A stretch of DNA of 64,000 nucleotides from Paracoccus sp. (in: a-proteobacteria) (GTDB lineage Bacteria > Pseudomonadota > Alphaproteobacteria > Rhodobacterales > Rhodobacteraceae). The position numbers and the translations under genes are program-made. Every line of letters begins with the position of its first letter. Position 1 is the first letter of the stretch. The notes beneath the pieces were generated by a model, which saw only the letters and a list, made by a program, of their open reading frames with translations, had not been told where the DNA came from and searched no databases. Of this stretch, positions 45,663 through 63,172 are shown one piece after another. The stretch lies in the NCBI RefSeq assembly GCF_030538655.1, contig NZ_JAUNTO010000013.1, positions 27,336-91,335 on the forward strand, in the 5' to 3' direction.

Positions 45663-46697
45663 ATGAATGTGACATCAGCCCAAGCTGCGTTGACTGTTTT
45701 GATATCAGCTTCGCGGGGTGGTGTGTCTGCGCCCCCCACCTCTCTCCAGGCGCAGGGCACAGCGATAGACAAGCCCGCTTTTACGTTTTCGCGCATCGAA
45801 TCTGGCACAGAATCTGATAGTTATTCTGAATTCCCTTGGCTTGAGAGTGTCACCGATCCGGAATACAAAAAAGAACTTGTGAAGAGCCTTAGAGAGTTGA
45901 AGGTGGTATTCAAGCACCGCGACGAGTGGGTGCGCGCGCTTTCCCGCGGGGAGATCAGCCCATTTGACGAAATGCCGGATGAGGCGAGGACGGGGACGCC
46001 AAACGGTCCGTCTGTCAGCGATCCCCGATTTAAGCCTGTAGGCATGCTCGGGTTCATAATGGTTGATTATACGCCGCGTATGGGCCGGCAGATGGCGCAG
46101 AAGGATGCACCTTATACCGACCGGCGTGACGCCATGGCAGTCGCCTATCACCTTGGTAAAAAGCTATCGGAATACAGCCGGGATGTTGCGCGAAACATGC
46201 CGCCCCCCGGTGATGAACGCTATGGCCCGTCCGGTCAGTTGATCGGTGTTTCCAGGGGCGGCATTATTCTGCCAGATTTCGAAGCATCCGCGCGGGCAAG
46301 CAAGGCCGGAAATTCGGAGCTGTTGGCAACAATAAGAAAGATGGAAATGGCTGGTGCCTCCCTAGCCGGCCTGTTCAGTTTCGCATCGGCAAACGTTACC
46401 AATGCCGCCTACAAAGGCGAGGCTGTGGAGTTTTCTCTCGGTCTGACTGGATTTGGCAAGTTGATAGATTTCGATTCAAAGGGGCGAATGACGCTCTACG
46501 ATGCTGATGGCAAAGCCTACAGCCCGACTGAATATAATGAACAGGATATTGGTGGCGGTATCCCGGAATTGTATAATGATGAAATTCGCAGGGAAGATGC
46601 AAGAATCCGTCGTGAGGAAAATGTCATATGGAAGATGTTTGAGCAGGCCCAAAAAGACGCCGCAGCAGCCGCTGCCGCGCGCGGACCTCTTGTCTGA
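45663..46697 (+). CDS. Unknown 344-residue protein
   Basis: I do not recognise this protein. It has an excellent ribosome site (AAGGAGGACACC). An Ala/Ser-rich N-terminus of about 30 residues is not a clear signal peptide. A charged helical region includes YKKELVKSLRELKVVFKHRD, and a middle part has YTPRMGRQMAQKDAPYTDRR and YHLGKKLSEYSRDVARNMPP. Then comes a hydrophobic patch MAGASLAGLFSFASANVTNA, and FSLGLTGFGKLIDFDSKGRM leads to a highly charged tail with poly-Ala. It is divergent from the RTX gene with 125 bases between the starts and shares its lower GC content, so the two may have arrived together. Confidence 0.65.
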   Translation: MNVTSAQAALTVLISASRGGVSAPPTSLQAQGTAIDKPAFTFSRIESGTESDSYSEFPWLESVTDPEYKKELVKSLRELKVVFKHRDEWVRALSRGEISPFDEMPDEARTGTPNGPSVSDPRFKPVGMLGFIMVDYTPRMGRQMAQKDAPYTDRRDAMAVAYHLGKKLSEYSRDVARNMPPPGDERYGPSGQLIGVSRGGIILPDFEASARASKAGNSELLATIRKMEMAGASLAGLFSFASANVTNAAYKGEAVEFSLGLTGFGKLIDFDSKGRMTLYDADGKAYSPTEYNEQDIGGGIPELYNDEIRREDARIRREENVIWKMFEQAQKDAAAAAAARGPLV

Positions 46698-46738
46698 AGG
46701 GGGGTGACAATGGCGTGGCATGATCGGATGTCGTGCCC

Positions 46739-46767
46739 TTGATCCTGCCGCCGTTCCACGCTATCTG
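46739..46767 (+). promoter_or_regulatory. Candidate secE-nusG promoter
   Basis: TTGATC at 46739-46744 and TATCTG at 46762-46767 are separated by exactly 17 bases, 27 bases before secE. Confidence 0.6.
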
Positions 46768-46793
46768 ACCCGCTGCAAGTCAAGGAGTCGGCC

Positions 46794-46988
46794 ATGGCCA
46801 ATCCCGTCCAGTTCATCAGTCAGGTCCGCGCCGAGGTCGGCAAGATCACCTGGCCGACCCGCCGCGAAGTCGTGACCACCACCATCATGGTGTTCATCAT
46901 GGCAACGCTGTTCAGCATCTTCTTTTTCCTTGTCGATCTGGTGATCCGCACCGGGATGACGCAGGGGCTGCGGTTGATTTCGGGCTGA
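46794..46988 (+). CDS. secE: Preprotein translocase subunit SecE
   Basis: SecE clamps SecY in the inner-membrane translocon. The 64-residue short form has the amphipathic VRAEVGKITWPTRREVVTTT helix and a single membrane segment (about 29-50). AAGGAG precedes the ATG. It heads the secE-nusG-rplKA set. Confidence 0.95.
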   Translation: MANPVQFISQVRAEVGKITWPTRREVVTTTIMVFIMATLFSIFFFLVDLVIRTGMTQGLRLISG

Positions 46989-47153
46989 TTGCGGGGTTGC
47001 AATCGGGCGCGGGCAGCGGTAAACGCGCCAAACCTGCCCTGACAGCGGCGTGCATCGATTCGGTATGCGCGCCGATTTCAATTTTGCCGGGCGGGGCGAA
47101 ATTCACGGGGTCACCTCAGGTGATCCGCAAGACGAACAGGGGTCGATCGGAAC

Positions 47154-47690
47154 ATGGCAAAGCGTTGGTATTCGGTCAGTGTCCTGTCGAACTTTGAAAA
47201 AAAGGTCGCAGAGGCGATCCGTCAGGCCGCCGCCGAAAAGGGGCTTGAGGGTGAGATCGACGAAGTTCTGGTCCCCACCGAAGAGGTGATCGAAATTCGT
47301 CGCGGCAAGAAGGTGACGTCTGAACGGCGCTTTATGCCGGGTTACGTTCTGGTTCACATGGATATGTCCGACCGGACCTATCATCTGGTGAACTCGATCA
47401 ACCGAGTCACCGGCTTTCTCGGTGCGCAGGGCAAGCCGATGCCTATGCGCGACGATGAAGTGAACGCGATGCTGAACCGCACGGATGACGGCGAAAAGGC
47501 CGCGCCGCGCAACCTGATCCGCTTTGACGTGGGCGAAAAGGTCAACGTCACCGACGGCCCGTTCGAGGGGTTCTCGGGCATGGTCGAAGAGGTGGACGAA
47601 GTGTCGAGCCGGATTAAGGTCACGGTGTCCATCTTTGGCCGTCCGACCCCGGTGGAACTGGAATTCACGCAGGTTTCCAAAACCTCGTGA
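47154..47690 (+). CDS. nusG: Transcription termination/antitermination protein NusG
   Basis: NusG binds RNA polymerase and links it to Rho or to the ribosome. The 178-residue protein has the NGN domain (MAKRWYSVSVLSNFEKKVAE through the KPMPMRDDEV region) and a C-terminal KOW domain with VGEKVNVTDGPFEGFSGMVE. It follows secE by 165 bases. Confidence 0.96.
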   Translation: MAKRWYSVSVLSNFEKKVAEAIRQAAAEKGLEGEIDEVLVPTEEVIEIRRGKKVTSERRFMPGYVLVHMDMSDRTYHLVNSINRVTGFLGAQGKPMPMRDDEVNAMLNRTDDGEKAAPRNLIRFDVGEKVNVTDGPFEGFSGMVEEVDEVSSRIKVTVSIFGRPTPVELEFTQVSKTS

Positions 47691-47759
47691 CATTTGCGGG
47701 AGGCGTGGTGCCGCACCGCTAGATCGGCCCTTTGGGCCTGACGACAAAGGAGAGGCCAC

Positions 47760-48212
47760 ATGGCCAAGAAAGTCATCGGCAGCCTCAAGCTGCAAATCAA
47801 GGCGGGGCAGGCGAACCCGTCCCCGCCCGTCGGCCCGGCTTTGGGTCAGCGCGGCATCAACATCATGGAATTCTGCAAGGCGTTCAACGCCAAGACGCAG
47901 GAAATCGAAAAAGGTTCGCCTGTTCCGGTCGTGATCACCTATTACGCCGACAAATCGTTCACCTTTGAAACCAAGACGCCGCCCGCGTCCTTCCTGCTGA
48001 AAAAGGCCGCTGGCCTCAAGCCGGTCGGCAAGCGCAGCCGCGCCAAGGGTTCGGAAAAGCCGGGTCGTGCGACCGCTGGCACCGTGACGGTCAAGCAGGT
48101 GCGCGAGATCGCCGAAGCCAAGATGAAAGACCTGTCAGCCAATGATGTTGAACAGGCGATGAAGATCATTCTGGGCTCGGCCCGGTCGATCGGTATCGAG
48201 GTGAAAGGCTAA
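47760..48212 (+). CDS. rplK: Ribosomal protein L11
   Basis: L11 forms the GTPase-associated centre with 23S rRNA. The 150-residue product has [20 protein letters not shown] and the C-terminal rRNA-binding domain ending [24 protein letters not shown] precedes the ATG and rplA starts three bases after it. Confidence 0.97.
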   Translation: MAKKVIGSLKLQIKAGQANPSPPVGPALGQRGINIMEFCKAFNAKTQEIEKGSPVPVVITYYADKSFTFETKTPPASFLLKKAAGLKPVGKRSRAKGSEKPGRATAGTVTVKQVREIAEAKMKDLSANDVEQAMKIILGSARSIGIEVKG

Positions 48213-48215
48213 GCC

Positions 48216-48917
48216 ATGGCAAAACTGTCCAAGAAAAAAGCCGCCGCCCGCGAAGCCTTTGACGGCAAAGCCAACCTGTCGGTTGAAGATGCCGTCAATC
48301 TGGTGAAAAGCGCCGCCTCGGCCAAGTTTGACGAAACGGTTGAAATCGCGCTGAATCTGGGTGTTGACCCGCGTCACGCCGACCAGATGGTTCGCGGCGT
48401 GGTGACGCTGCCCGCCGGCACCGGCAAAGACGTGCGCGTCGCCGTGTTCGCCCGTGACGCCAAGGCTGACGAAGCCAAAGCGGCTGGTGCCGACATTGTT
48501 GGCGCGGAAGACCTGATGGAAGCGATTCAGGGCGGCAAGATCGACTTTGATCGCTGCATCGCCACGCCCGACATGATGGCGCTGGTTGGTCGTCTGGGCA
48601 AAATCCTTGGCCCGCGCAACCTGATGCCGAACCCGCGCGTCGGCACCGTGACCGTTGACGTGGCCAATGCCGTCAAGGCAGCCAAGGGCGGTGAAGTTCA
48701 GTTCAAGGCCGAAAAGGCTGGTGTGGTTCATGCCGGTATCGGCAAGGTGTCGTTCGACGCTGACAAGCTGGCACAGAACGTCCGCGCCTTTGTCGAGGCC
48801 GTGAATCGGGCCAAGCCCTCGGGCGCGAAGGGCACCTATATGAAAAAGGTCTCGATCAGCTCGACCATGGGTCCGGGCGTGTCGCTGGACCTGAGCAGCG
48901 CGACCACCGCGCAATAA
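48216..48917 (+). CDS. rplA: Ribosomal protein L1
   Basis: L1 forms the mobile stalk at the E site and, in many bacteria, represses its own operon. The 233-residue product has [20 protein letters not shown] and [16 protein letters not shown], both L1 signatures. It is co-transcribed with rplK. Confidence 0.97.
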   Translation: MAKLSKKKAAAREAFDGKANLSVEDAVNLVKSAASAKFDETVEIALNLGVDPRHADQMVRGVVTLPAGTGKDVRVAVFARDAKADEAKAAGADIVGAEDLMEAIQGGKIDFDRCIATPDMMALVGRLGKILGPRNLMPNPRVGTVTVDVANAVKAAKGGEVQFKAEKAGVVHAGIGKVSFDADKLAQNVRAFVEAVNRAKPSGAKGTYMKKVSISSTMGPGVSLDLSSATTAQ

Positions 48918-49139
48918 GATTTTCCGGCGCAAGCCGGGGATGGCGGGGCCGCCCAAGGCCCCGTCCTGTCCGAGACGGAGGGTGCGGGTTTCCCGCTTAA
49001 TGTCCTTCCTGAGATGGGGAAGCATTTTTCCGAAGGTAGTCCCTTCGGGCGATCTTGCCCTTGATCGGACCAAGGCCCGTGGCCGAAAGCTGCGGGAAAA
49101 GTGAGAGCCGGGGGGAAACCCCCAACTTGGAGTGAAACC
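48918..49139 (+). promoter_or_regulatory. rplJL leader, probable L10-type autoregulatory RNA
   Basis: The 222 bases before rplJ contain several hairpins: CCGGC-GCAA-GCCGG with a GNRA loop (48924-48937), GGGGCC/GGCCCC (48945-48962), CCGAAGG/CCTTCGG (49030-49048) and GGGGG-AAA-CCCCC (49111-49123) just before the ribosome site. Leaders at this place in other bacteria bind the L10-L12 complex and regulate translation. The match is by position and structure, not by a covariance search. The rplJL promoter may also lie here. Confidence 0.6.
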
Positions 49140-49655
49140 GTGGATAGAGCACAAAAAGAACAAGTGGTCGAGGAACTCGGCCAGATCTTTGAAAGCTCTG
49201 GCGTCGTGGTGGTTGCCCACTACGAAGGGATGACGGTTGCACAGATGCAGGACCTGCGTTCGCGGATGCGCGAAGCCGGAGGTTCGGTCCGCGTTGCCAA
49301 GAACAAGCTCGCCAAGATCGCCCTGGAAGGTAAGCCTTGCGCCAGCATCGCTGAATACCTGACGGGCATGACCGTGTTGACCTATTCGGAAGATCCGACC
49401 GCTGCGGCCCGGATCGCCGACAAATACGCCAAAGATAACGAGAAATTCGTTATTCTGGGCGGTGCAATGGGTGACTCGGCTCTGGATCCGGCCGGTGTCA
49501 AAGCCGTCGCCTCGATGCCGTCGCGTGAGGAGCTTATTGCTTCGATCGTGGCCTGCCTCGGTGCGCCTGCTTCGAACATCGCTGGTGCCATTGGCGCGCC
49601 TGCCAGCAACATCGCGGGCATCCTGACGACTCTGGAAGAGCGTGAGGCTGCATAA
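49140..49655 (+). CDS. rplJ: Ribosomal protein L10
   Basis: L10 is the base of the L12 stalk. The likely start is the GTG at 49140 behind TTGGAGTG, giving 171 residues beginning [33 protein letters not shown] is the conserved RNA-binding part, and the C-terminal helix ([16 protein letters not shown]) binds L12 dimers. It precedes rplL by 64 bases. Confidence 0.95.
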   Translation: MDRAQKEQVVEELGQIFESSGVVVVAHYEGMTVAQMQDLRSRMREAGGSVRVAKNKLAKIALEGKPCASIAEYLTGMTVLTYSEDPTAAARIADKYAKDNEKFVILGGAMGDSALDPAGVKAVASMPSREELIASIVACLGAPASNIAGAIGAPASNIAGILTTLEEREAA

Positions 49656-49719
49656 GCAACCCTTTCCCTGCGTGTGGTTGAAAACCCGACGTTGGAACCT
49701 TAACTGAAAGAACGGAAAA

Positions 49720-50097
49720 ATGGCTGATCTGAAAAAACTCGCCGAAGAAATCGTGGGCCTGACCCTGCTGGAAGCCCAGGAACTGAAAACCATCCTGAAA
49801 GACGAATACGGCATCGAGCCGGCCGCCGGTGGCGCCGTCATGATGGCTGGCCCCGCCGCTGGTGGTGCTGGTGAAGCTGCCGAAGAAAAAACCGAATTCG
49901 ACGTCGTTCTGACCGACGCCGGCGCCAACAAGATCAACGTGATCAAAGAAGTGCGCGGCATCACCGGTCTGGGCCTGAAAGAAGCCAAGGATCTGGTCGA
50001 AGCTGGCGGCAAAGTGAAAGAAGGCGTCGCCAAAGCCGAAGCCGAAGAAATGAAGACCAAGCTGGAAGCAGCCGGCGCCAAAGTCGAGCTGAAGTAA
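49720..50097 (+). CDS. rplL: Ribosomal protein L7/L12
   Basis: L12 recruits translation GTPases. The acidic 125-residue protein has an N-terminal dimerisation domain, an Ala/Gly hinge ([15 protein letters not shown]), and the C-terminal domain with [20 protein letters not shown] and [13 protein letters not shown]. Confidence 0.97.
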   Translation: MADLKKLAEEIVGLTLLEAQELKTILKDEYGIEPAAGGAVMMAGPAAGGAGEAAEEKTEFDVVLTDAGANKINVIKEVRGITGLGLKEAKDLVEAGGKVKEGVAKAEAEEMKTKLEAAGAKVELK

Positions 50098-50122
50098 TCC
50101 GGCGTTTTCGCCACGATGATTG

Positions 50123-50152
50123 GGCAGGGTCCGGTATTTTCCGGTCCCTGCC
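50123..50152 (+). other. Hairpin between rplL and rpoB
   Basis: GGCAGGG-T-CCGG-TATTTT-CCGG-T-CCCTGCC forms an interrupted 11-bp stem without a T-tract. In E. coli this gap has an attenuator and an RNase III site, so a similar role for tuning rpoBC relative to rplJL is possible. Confidence 0.5.
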
Positions 50153-50341
50153 GAACCTGTCTTGAAGGGTGCTTTCCGGCTGCCTACATGGCGAAAGCTT
50201 CCTTCAGGGCATGTTCTTGGTTCGGGCGCCGCGCGGTGGGACGCGTGGCAGGTATGGGACCAGAACCCCTGACTATTCGCAGGCTGCGCGCCCCGTGACC
50301 CAGACGGGCGGGCGGACCACGACGAAAGGTGCAAATATCCC

Positions 50342-54478
<4,137 letters not shown>

Positions 54479-54525
54479 GGGCTTTGGCCCTCACCCCCCT
54501 TCGCGCCCCTCATTAGGATACGGAA

Positions 54526-58728
<4,203 letters not shown>

Positions 58729-58747
58729 TCGCACTGGCATGAAACAG

Positions 58748-58781
58748 AAAGGTCCGGCATCGCGCCGGGCCTTTTATTTTT
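58748..58781 (+). terminator. Terminator of the rpoBC operon
   Basis: AAAGGTCCGGC-ATCGC-GCCGGGCCTTT forms an 11-bp stem followed by TATTTTT. Confidence 0.92.
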
Positions 58782-58808
58782 GCGCAAGCAGGCCGGGCGG
58801 GGGGGCAG

Positions 58809-59654
58809 ATGCGAATTCAGGTTCTGGGGCTGTGCCGCTTTTCGCTGCTGACACAAAGCGATTTTCAGACCACCGGCGCCGATCTGGACCGTAACCGGGC
58901 CATTCTTTACGATCCGGTCCGGCTGGATCTGCGGATGCGCTGGTTTGAAAACCTCTGCCTGCCGCCGTTGCTGTGGCAGACCGATCCTGATTTCACGCTG
59001 ATCGTGGCAACGGGCGAGGATTTACCTCAGCCGTGGTTGGGTCATCTGCGCGACATTGCCGAGGCGGTGCCGCAAATTCGGCTGATGCAGGCCCCGCCCG
59101 GCCTTCACGCGCCGATCTGTCGCGACATGCTGGCCCAAACAACCGAGCCGGGGGCCGATGTCGTGGCGCAGTTCCGTATGGACGACGACGATGCGGTGGC
59201 GCAGGATTACGTCGCCAGCGTTCGTCAGGATTATCATGCCATCAAAGGGTTGATGGATGGCTGGAACCCGGTTGCGCTGGATTATGGTCGGGGGTTGCTG
59301 GTGCAGGCTGATGACGATGATCTGCATATCAGTTGCGCGCTGACGCATTTCTGGGCGCCGGGGCTGACGCTGTATTTTCCCGGTGGCGAGCCGCGCTCGG
59401 TGATGAACTATCGCCACGATTGGGTCTGGCGACTGACCCCGACCGCAACCAAAATCGACCGCGTGATGTGGATGCGCGGTTTTCATGGCCATAATGACAG
59501 CCCTCACCACCTTGGCAAACGTATCCCGGTCGAGATGACGCAGGCGCAGGTGCACGGGGTGATGCTGCGGCGCTTTGGTCTTGAACACGCGGCGCTGCGC
59601 GAGGCGCTGACTGGCGCGTCGGGGGCTTTCGTTTCGCCGGCCGATCAAGGATAA
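58809..59654 (+). CDS. Putative glycosyltransferase of the rhamnosyltransferase-like family (PF11316), copy 1
   Basis: The 281-residue protein starts [20 protein letters not shown] and contains [20 protein letters not shown] and a DxD-like acidic motif [14 protein letters not shown]. These are features of a GT-A-fold family annotated as putative rhamnosyl transferases. The donor and acceptor are unknown. It starts right after the rpoC terminator and has a paralogue at 61729. Confidence 0.78.
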   Translation: MRIQVLGLCRFSLLTQSDFQTTGADLDRNRAILYDPVRLDLRMRWFENLCLPPLLWQTDPDFTLIVATGEDLPQPWLGHLRDIAEAVPQIRLMQAPPGLHAPICRDMLAQTTEPGADVVAQFRMDDDDAVAQDYVASVRQDYHAIKGLMDGWNPVALDYGRGLLVQADDDDLHISCALTHFWAPGLTLYFPGGEPRSVMNYRHDWVWRLTPTATKIDRVMWMRGFHGHNDSPHHLGKRIPVEMTQAQVHGVMLRRFGLEHAALREALTGASGAFVSPADQG

Positions 59655-59683
59655 CGAACCGATCACCTGACAGGAGCCAAGCC

Positions 59684-60733
59684 ATGACCGAAGCCGACCC
59701 GATCCGACTGTCACAACTTGCCCATGGTGGAGGCTGCGGCTGCAAGATCGCGCCGTCGGTGCTTCAGTCGATCCTCAAGGATCAGCCGCTGACGGCGGCG
59801 TTTCCTCAGCTTTTGGTTGGAAATACGGAATCGGATGATGCCGCCGTCTGGCAGGTGGACGACAAGACCTGTGTGATCGCGACGACCGATTTCTTTATGC
59901 CGATGGTCGATGATCCGCACGCGTTCGGCCGGATTGCCGCCGCCAATGCCATTTCCGATATTTATGCTATGGGCGGGCGCCCGATCATGGCGCTGGCGAT
60001 TGTCGGAATGCCGATCAATGTGCTGCCGCATGACATGATTGGCAAGATACTGTCCGGCGGTGCCTCGATCTGTGCCGAGGCGGGGATTCCGGTTGCTGGC
60101 GGCCACAGCATCGACTCGGTCGAGCCGATTTACGGGCTGGCGGTTATCGGGCTGGTGTCGCCTGAACATCTGCGCCGTAACGGCGGCGCGCAGCCCGGTG
60201 ACGCGCTGATCCTGACCAAAGGGCTGGGCGTCGGCGTTTATTCCGCAGCGATCAAAAAAGGCGCGCTGGATCAAGCCGGTATTGACGAGATGATCGCCTC
60301 GGCCACCTTGCTGAACAAGGTTGGCGTCGATCTGGCCGCTGATCCGCGGGTGCGGGCGATCACCGATGTGACCGGCTTTGGTATTCTGGGGCACGGGCTG
60401 GAAATGGCGCGCGCCTCGGGCTGTGGACTGGCGCTGAATTTCGCGGCGCTGCCGCGGCTGTCGCGTGCCGATGAACTGGCGGGGCAAGGCTTTGTGACCG
60501 GCGCATCCGGCCGTAACTGGGCCAGCTATGGCGACGAGGTGACGTTGGCCGGCGACCTGCCTGCCCATGCGCAGGCGCTGTTGACCGACCCGCAGACCTC
60601 GGGCGGGCTGCTGATCGCCGTCGCCCCCGATGAGGCCGGGGCGACCCTGACACGCATTCGCGATGCGGGCTATCCGCTGGCCGCGATTATCGGGCAGGCT
60701 GTCGATGGGGCAGGGGTTTCCGTCGCGGGTTGA
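59684..60733 (+). CDS. selD: Selenide, water dikinase (selenophosphate synthase)
   Basis: SelD makes selenophosphate from selenide and ATP for selenocysteine or selenouridine. The 349-residue protein has the active-site loop [11 protein letters not shown] with Cys18, Cys20 and Lys21 (a cysteine form, not selenocysteine), a DDAAVW metal site and [16 protein letters not shown]. No selA, selB, selU or tRNA-Sec is in the window, so the use of its product cannot be told. It lies 29 bases after the glycosyltransferase gene and is probably co-transcribed. Confidence 0.93.
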   Translation: MTEADPIRLSQLAHGGGCGCKIAPSVLQSILKDQPLTAAFPQLLVGNTESDDAAVWQVDDKTCVIATTDFFMPMVDDPHAFGRIAAANAISDIYAMGGRPIMALAIVGMPINVLPHDMIGKILSGGASICAEAGIPVAGGHSIDSVEPIYGLAVIGLVSPEHLRRNGGAQPGDALILTKGLGVGVYSAAIKKGALDQAGIDEMIASATLLNKVGVDLAADPRVRAITDVTGFGILGHGLEMARASGCGLALNFAALPRLSRADELAGQGFVTGASGRNWASYGDEVTLAGDLPAHAQALLTDPQTSGGLLIAVAPDEAGATLTRIRDAGYPLAAIIGQAVDGAGVSVAG

Positions 60734-60808
60734 CGGTTTGTCAACTTTCTCAACCTATAGGATGGCCGCACCACGCCCGACCGGCGCGGCCCCGTTCACA
60801 GGAATGCC

Positions 60809-61729
60809 ATGCGCAGTCTGATTCCGCCCCAGCCCCGTGCCACTGCCGCGACGCCTGCCGAAAATGTGCAGGGTGCCGTGCTGATGTGCGTGGCGATGGC
60901 GTTTTTCACCATGAACGACACGGTGATGAAATACGTCACGCAGGATTTGCCGCTGTATCAGTCGATTGCACTGCGCGGGTTGGCGATTTTGCCGATACTG
61001 GCCGTTTTTGCCCGGCGCGAGGGCGGGCTTGATCTGCGGGTGCAGCGTGAAAACCGCTGGCCGCTGGCGCTGCGCACGGTGGGCGAGGTGGTTTCGACCG
61101 TTCTGTATCTGAATGCTTTGCGGCACATGGCCATCAGCGAGCTGTCGGCGATCCTGCAATCGCTGCCGCTGCTGGTGACGCTGGCGGCGGCGGCGATGTT
61201 CGGAGAAAAGCTGGGCTGGCGGCGGATGCTGGCGATCCTGATCGGGCTGGTCGGGGTGATGATGATCCTGCGTCCGGGCACCGATGCTTTTGACATCTGG
61301 TCGGTGCTCGGCATTGGCGCGGTGGCGGCGCTGGTGCTGCGTGATATGGCGACGCGGATGTTCTCGCACGGGGTGCGGTCATCAACGATTGCCTTTTATG
61401 CGGCGTTGTCCGTGACCGTTACGGCCCTGATCCTGGGGCTGGGCGAAGGTTGGCGGATGCCAACGCTGACGCAGGCGGGGCTGCTGATTCTGGCAGCTGC
61501 CTTTTTGACCGTGGGTTATATCACCGTGATTGCAACCATGCGCGTGGGCGAAATCGGCTTTATCGCGCCGTTCCGCTATGTTTCGCTGGTGGTGGCGATT
61601 GTGCTGGGGCTGATGGTGTTCGGGGAATGGCCCGACCTGTGGACATGGGCCGGGTCGGCGCTGGTGGTTGGGGCCGGGGTCTATAGCATCCTGCGTGAAC
61701 GGCGGCTGAACCGGCAGGGGCGGCTGTGA
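60809..61729 (+). CDS. EamA-family (DMT) transporter
   Basis: The 306-residue inner-membrane protein has ten hydrophobic segments in two EamA repeats, the first opening VQGAVLMCVAMAFFTMNDTV and the second near YAALSVTVTALILGLGEG. Substrates of this group range from amino acids and their derivatives to metabolites, and cannot be read here. An inverted repeat TTGAC-GGTTT-GTCAA (60730-60744) at the end of selD may be its operator or promoter. Its TGA overlaps the next ATG (TGATG). Confidence 0.88.
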   Translation: MRSLIPPQPRATAATPAENVQGAVLMCVAMAFFTMNDTVMKYVTQDLPLYQSIALRGLAILPILAVFARREGGLDLRVQRENRWPLALRTVGEVVSTVLYLNALRHMAISELSAILQSLPLLVTLAAAAMFGEKLGWRRMLAILIGLVGVMMILRPGTDAFDIWSVLGIGAVAALVLRDMATRMFSHGVRSSTIAFYAALSVTVTALILGLGEGWRMPTLTQAGLLILAAAFLTVGYITVIATMRVGEIGFIAPFRYVSLVVAIVLGLMVFGEWPDLWTWAGSALVVGAGVYSILRERRLNRQGRL

Positions 61730-62556
61730 TGCGCGTTCAGATGCTGGGCCTGTGCCGGTTTTCCTATGTCGGGCTGCGGGGTTATCAGACTGAACACATC
61801 ACGGTCGAGGAACGGCGTGCGTTTCTGTATGATCCGGCGCGCCTGGCGCGGCGCTGGTTTCTGTTCACGCGGATCGCCTTGCCCGCGTGGCAGGCGCAGA
61901 CCGACCCCGATTTTACGCTGGTGGTGATGACCGGGCCGGACCTGCCCGAACCTTACCTGTCGCGCCTGCACGAGCTTTGCGCCACCATTCCGCAATTGCG
62001 GCTGGCGCTGGTGCCGCCGATGGACCGGCACCTGCCCGCCTGCCTTGCGGCCGTGCAGCCCTATATCGACCTGTCGGCGGATGTGATCGGCCATTTTCGC
62101 CATGATGACGATGATGCCGTGGCTGTCGATTACATCGCCAAGGCTCGCGCCGATTTTGCGCCGGTTGAAGGGCTTTGGTCGCGTGAGGGGCTGATGTCGC
62201 TGGATCATTCGCGCGGCTTTATGCTGCGTGCGGGGGCAGATGGCGTGCATTTGATCCCGCGCATCTGTCACAATATGGGCGTCGCGCTGACGATTTTTGC
62301 GCGGCCCGATCAGCCGGTGACGGCGCTGCATTACGATCATTCCAAGCTGGGCAAATGGATGCCGGGGGTCAGCATCACCCGCCCGCTGATGTTTTTGCGA
62401 ACTCTGCATGACGACAGCGATTCCGGCTCGGATATGGGACCGGGGCATCCATGGCCCGCGAACCCGGAACAATATCCCGCGCAGTTGAGGCGGCGGTTTC
62501 GGATCAACCTGGATGATCTGGATGGCGACCTGCGGGCGGCCAGGGGCTTTGGTTGA
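61729..62556 (+). CDS. Putative glycosyltransferase of the rhamnosyltransferase-like family (PF11316), copy 2
   Basis: This 275-residue paralogue of the gene at 58809 shares [40 protein letters not shown] and FRHDDDDAVAVDYI. The C-terminal half differs from copy 1. It is translationally coupled to the EamA gene, and its stop codon lies inside the -35 box of the str promoter. Confidence 0.78.
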   Translation: MRVQMLGLCRFSYVGLRGYQTEHITVEERRAFLYDPARLARRWFLFTRIALPAWQAQTDPDFTLVVMTGPDLPEPYLSRLHELCATIPQLRLALVPPMDRHLPACLAAVQPYIDLSADVIGHFRHDDDDAVAVDYIAKARADFAPVEGLWSREGLMSLDHSRGFMLRAGADGVHLIPRICHNMGVALTIFARPDQPVTALHYDHSKLGKWMPGVSITRPLMFLRTLHDDSDSGSDMGPGHPWPANPEQYPAQLRRRFRINLDDLDGDLRAARGFG

Positions 62557-62581
62557 CACAGGGCGCGATTCCCCTTATAGC
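62553..62581 (+). promoter_or_regulatory. str operon promoter
   Basis: The perfect -35 TTGACA (62553-62558) and TATAGC (62576-62581) are separated by 17 bases. The -35 overlaps the TGA of the preceding gene. About 200 bases of leader follow before rpsL, containing CGTCAGCCCCGGTAACGGG but no gene. Confidence 0.8.
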
Positions 62582-62788
62582 CCCGCTACCCGCCGGGAAA
62601 CCGCGCCGGGGACCAGAACCTTGAGTGGTCAAGATCCGGGCCTGACATCCCGATCCTCTGGAAGAATTGCCCGTCAGCCCCGGTAACGGGACCGACGGGT
62701 TTGGCCTTTTGCGATTCGCGCATCTGGCCGTCGAGAAGTGGCGCAGCCTCTGGCTGCGAGTATTGACAGAAGCAAGACGGGGAACCGA

Positions 62789-63160
62789 ATGCCGACGATC
62801 CAGCAGCTGATCCGCAAACCGCGGCAGCCCAAGGTGCAGCGCAGCAAATCGCAGCACCTGCAATCCTGCCCGCAAAAACGCGGGGTTTGCACGCGCGTCT
62901 ATACCACGACGCCCAAGAAACCGAACTCGGCCATGCGGAAGGTCGCCAAAGTGCGCCTGACCAATGGTTTCGAGGTTATCAGCTACATTCCGGGCGAAAA
63001 GCACAACCTTCAGGAACACAGCGTCGTGCTGATCCGTGGCGGTCGTGTGAAAGACCTTCCGGGTGTCCGTTACCACATCCTGCGCGGTGTGCTGGATACC
63101 CAGGGCGTCAAAGATCGCCGTCAGCGTCGTTCGAAATACGGCGCCAAGCGTCCGAAATAA
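62789..63160 (+). CDS. rpsL: Ribosomal protein S12
   Basis: S12 is at the decoding centre. The 123-residue protein has [19 protein letters not shown] and [17 protein letters not shown] with both lysines associated with streptomycin sensitivity. The in-frame region upstream of the Met at 62789 is leader, not coding. Confidence 0.98.
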   Translation: MPTIQQLIRKPRQPKVQRSKSQHLQSCPQKRGVCTRVYTTTPKKPNSAMRKVAKVRLTNGFEVISYIPGEKHNLQEHSVVLIRGGRVKDLPGVRYHILRGVLDTQGVKDRRQRRSKYGAKRPK

Positions 63161-63172
63161 GGAGAGACCGGA

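Noticed and set aside
43870-46721. The 12-mer ATGGCGTGGCAT upstream of both efp and secE as a duplication boundary
   Set aside because: A 12-base match is expected by chance many times in 64 kb, and the flanks do not align.
48135-50114. A 659-codon frame antisense to rplA, rplJ and rplL
   Set aside because: It crosses three known ribosomal genes and the structured leader, so it is not credible as a gene.
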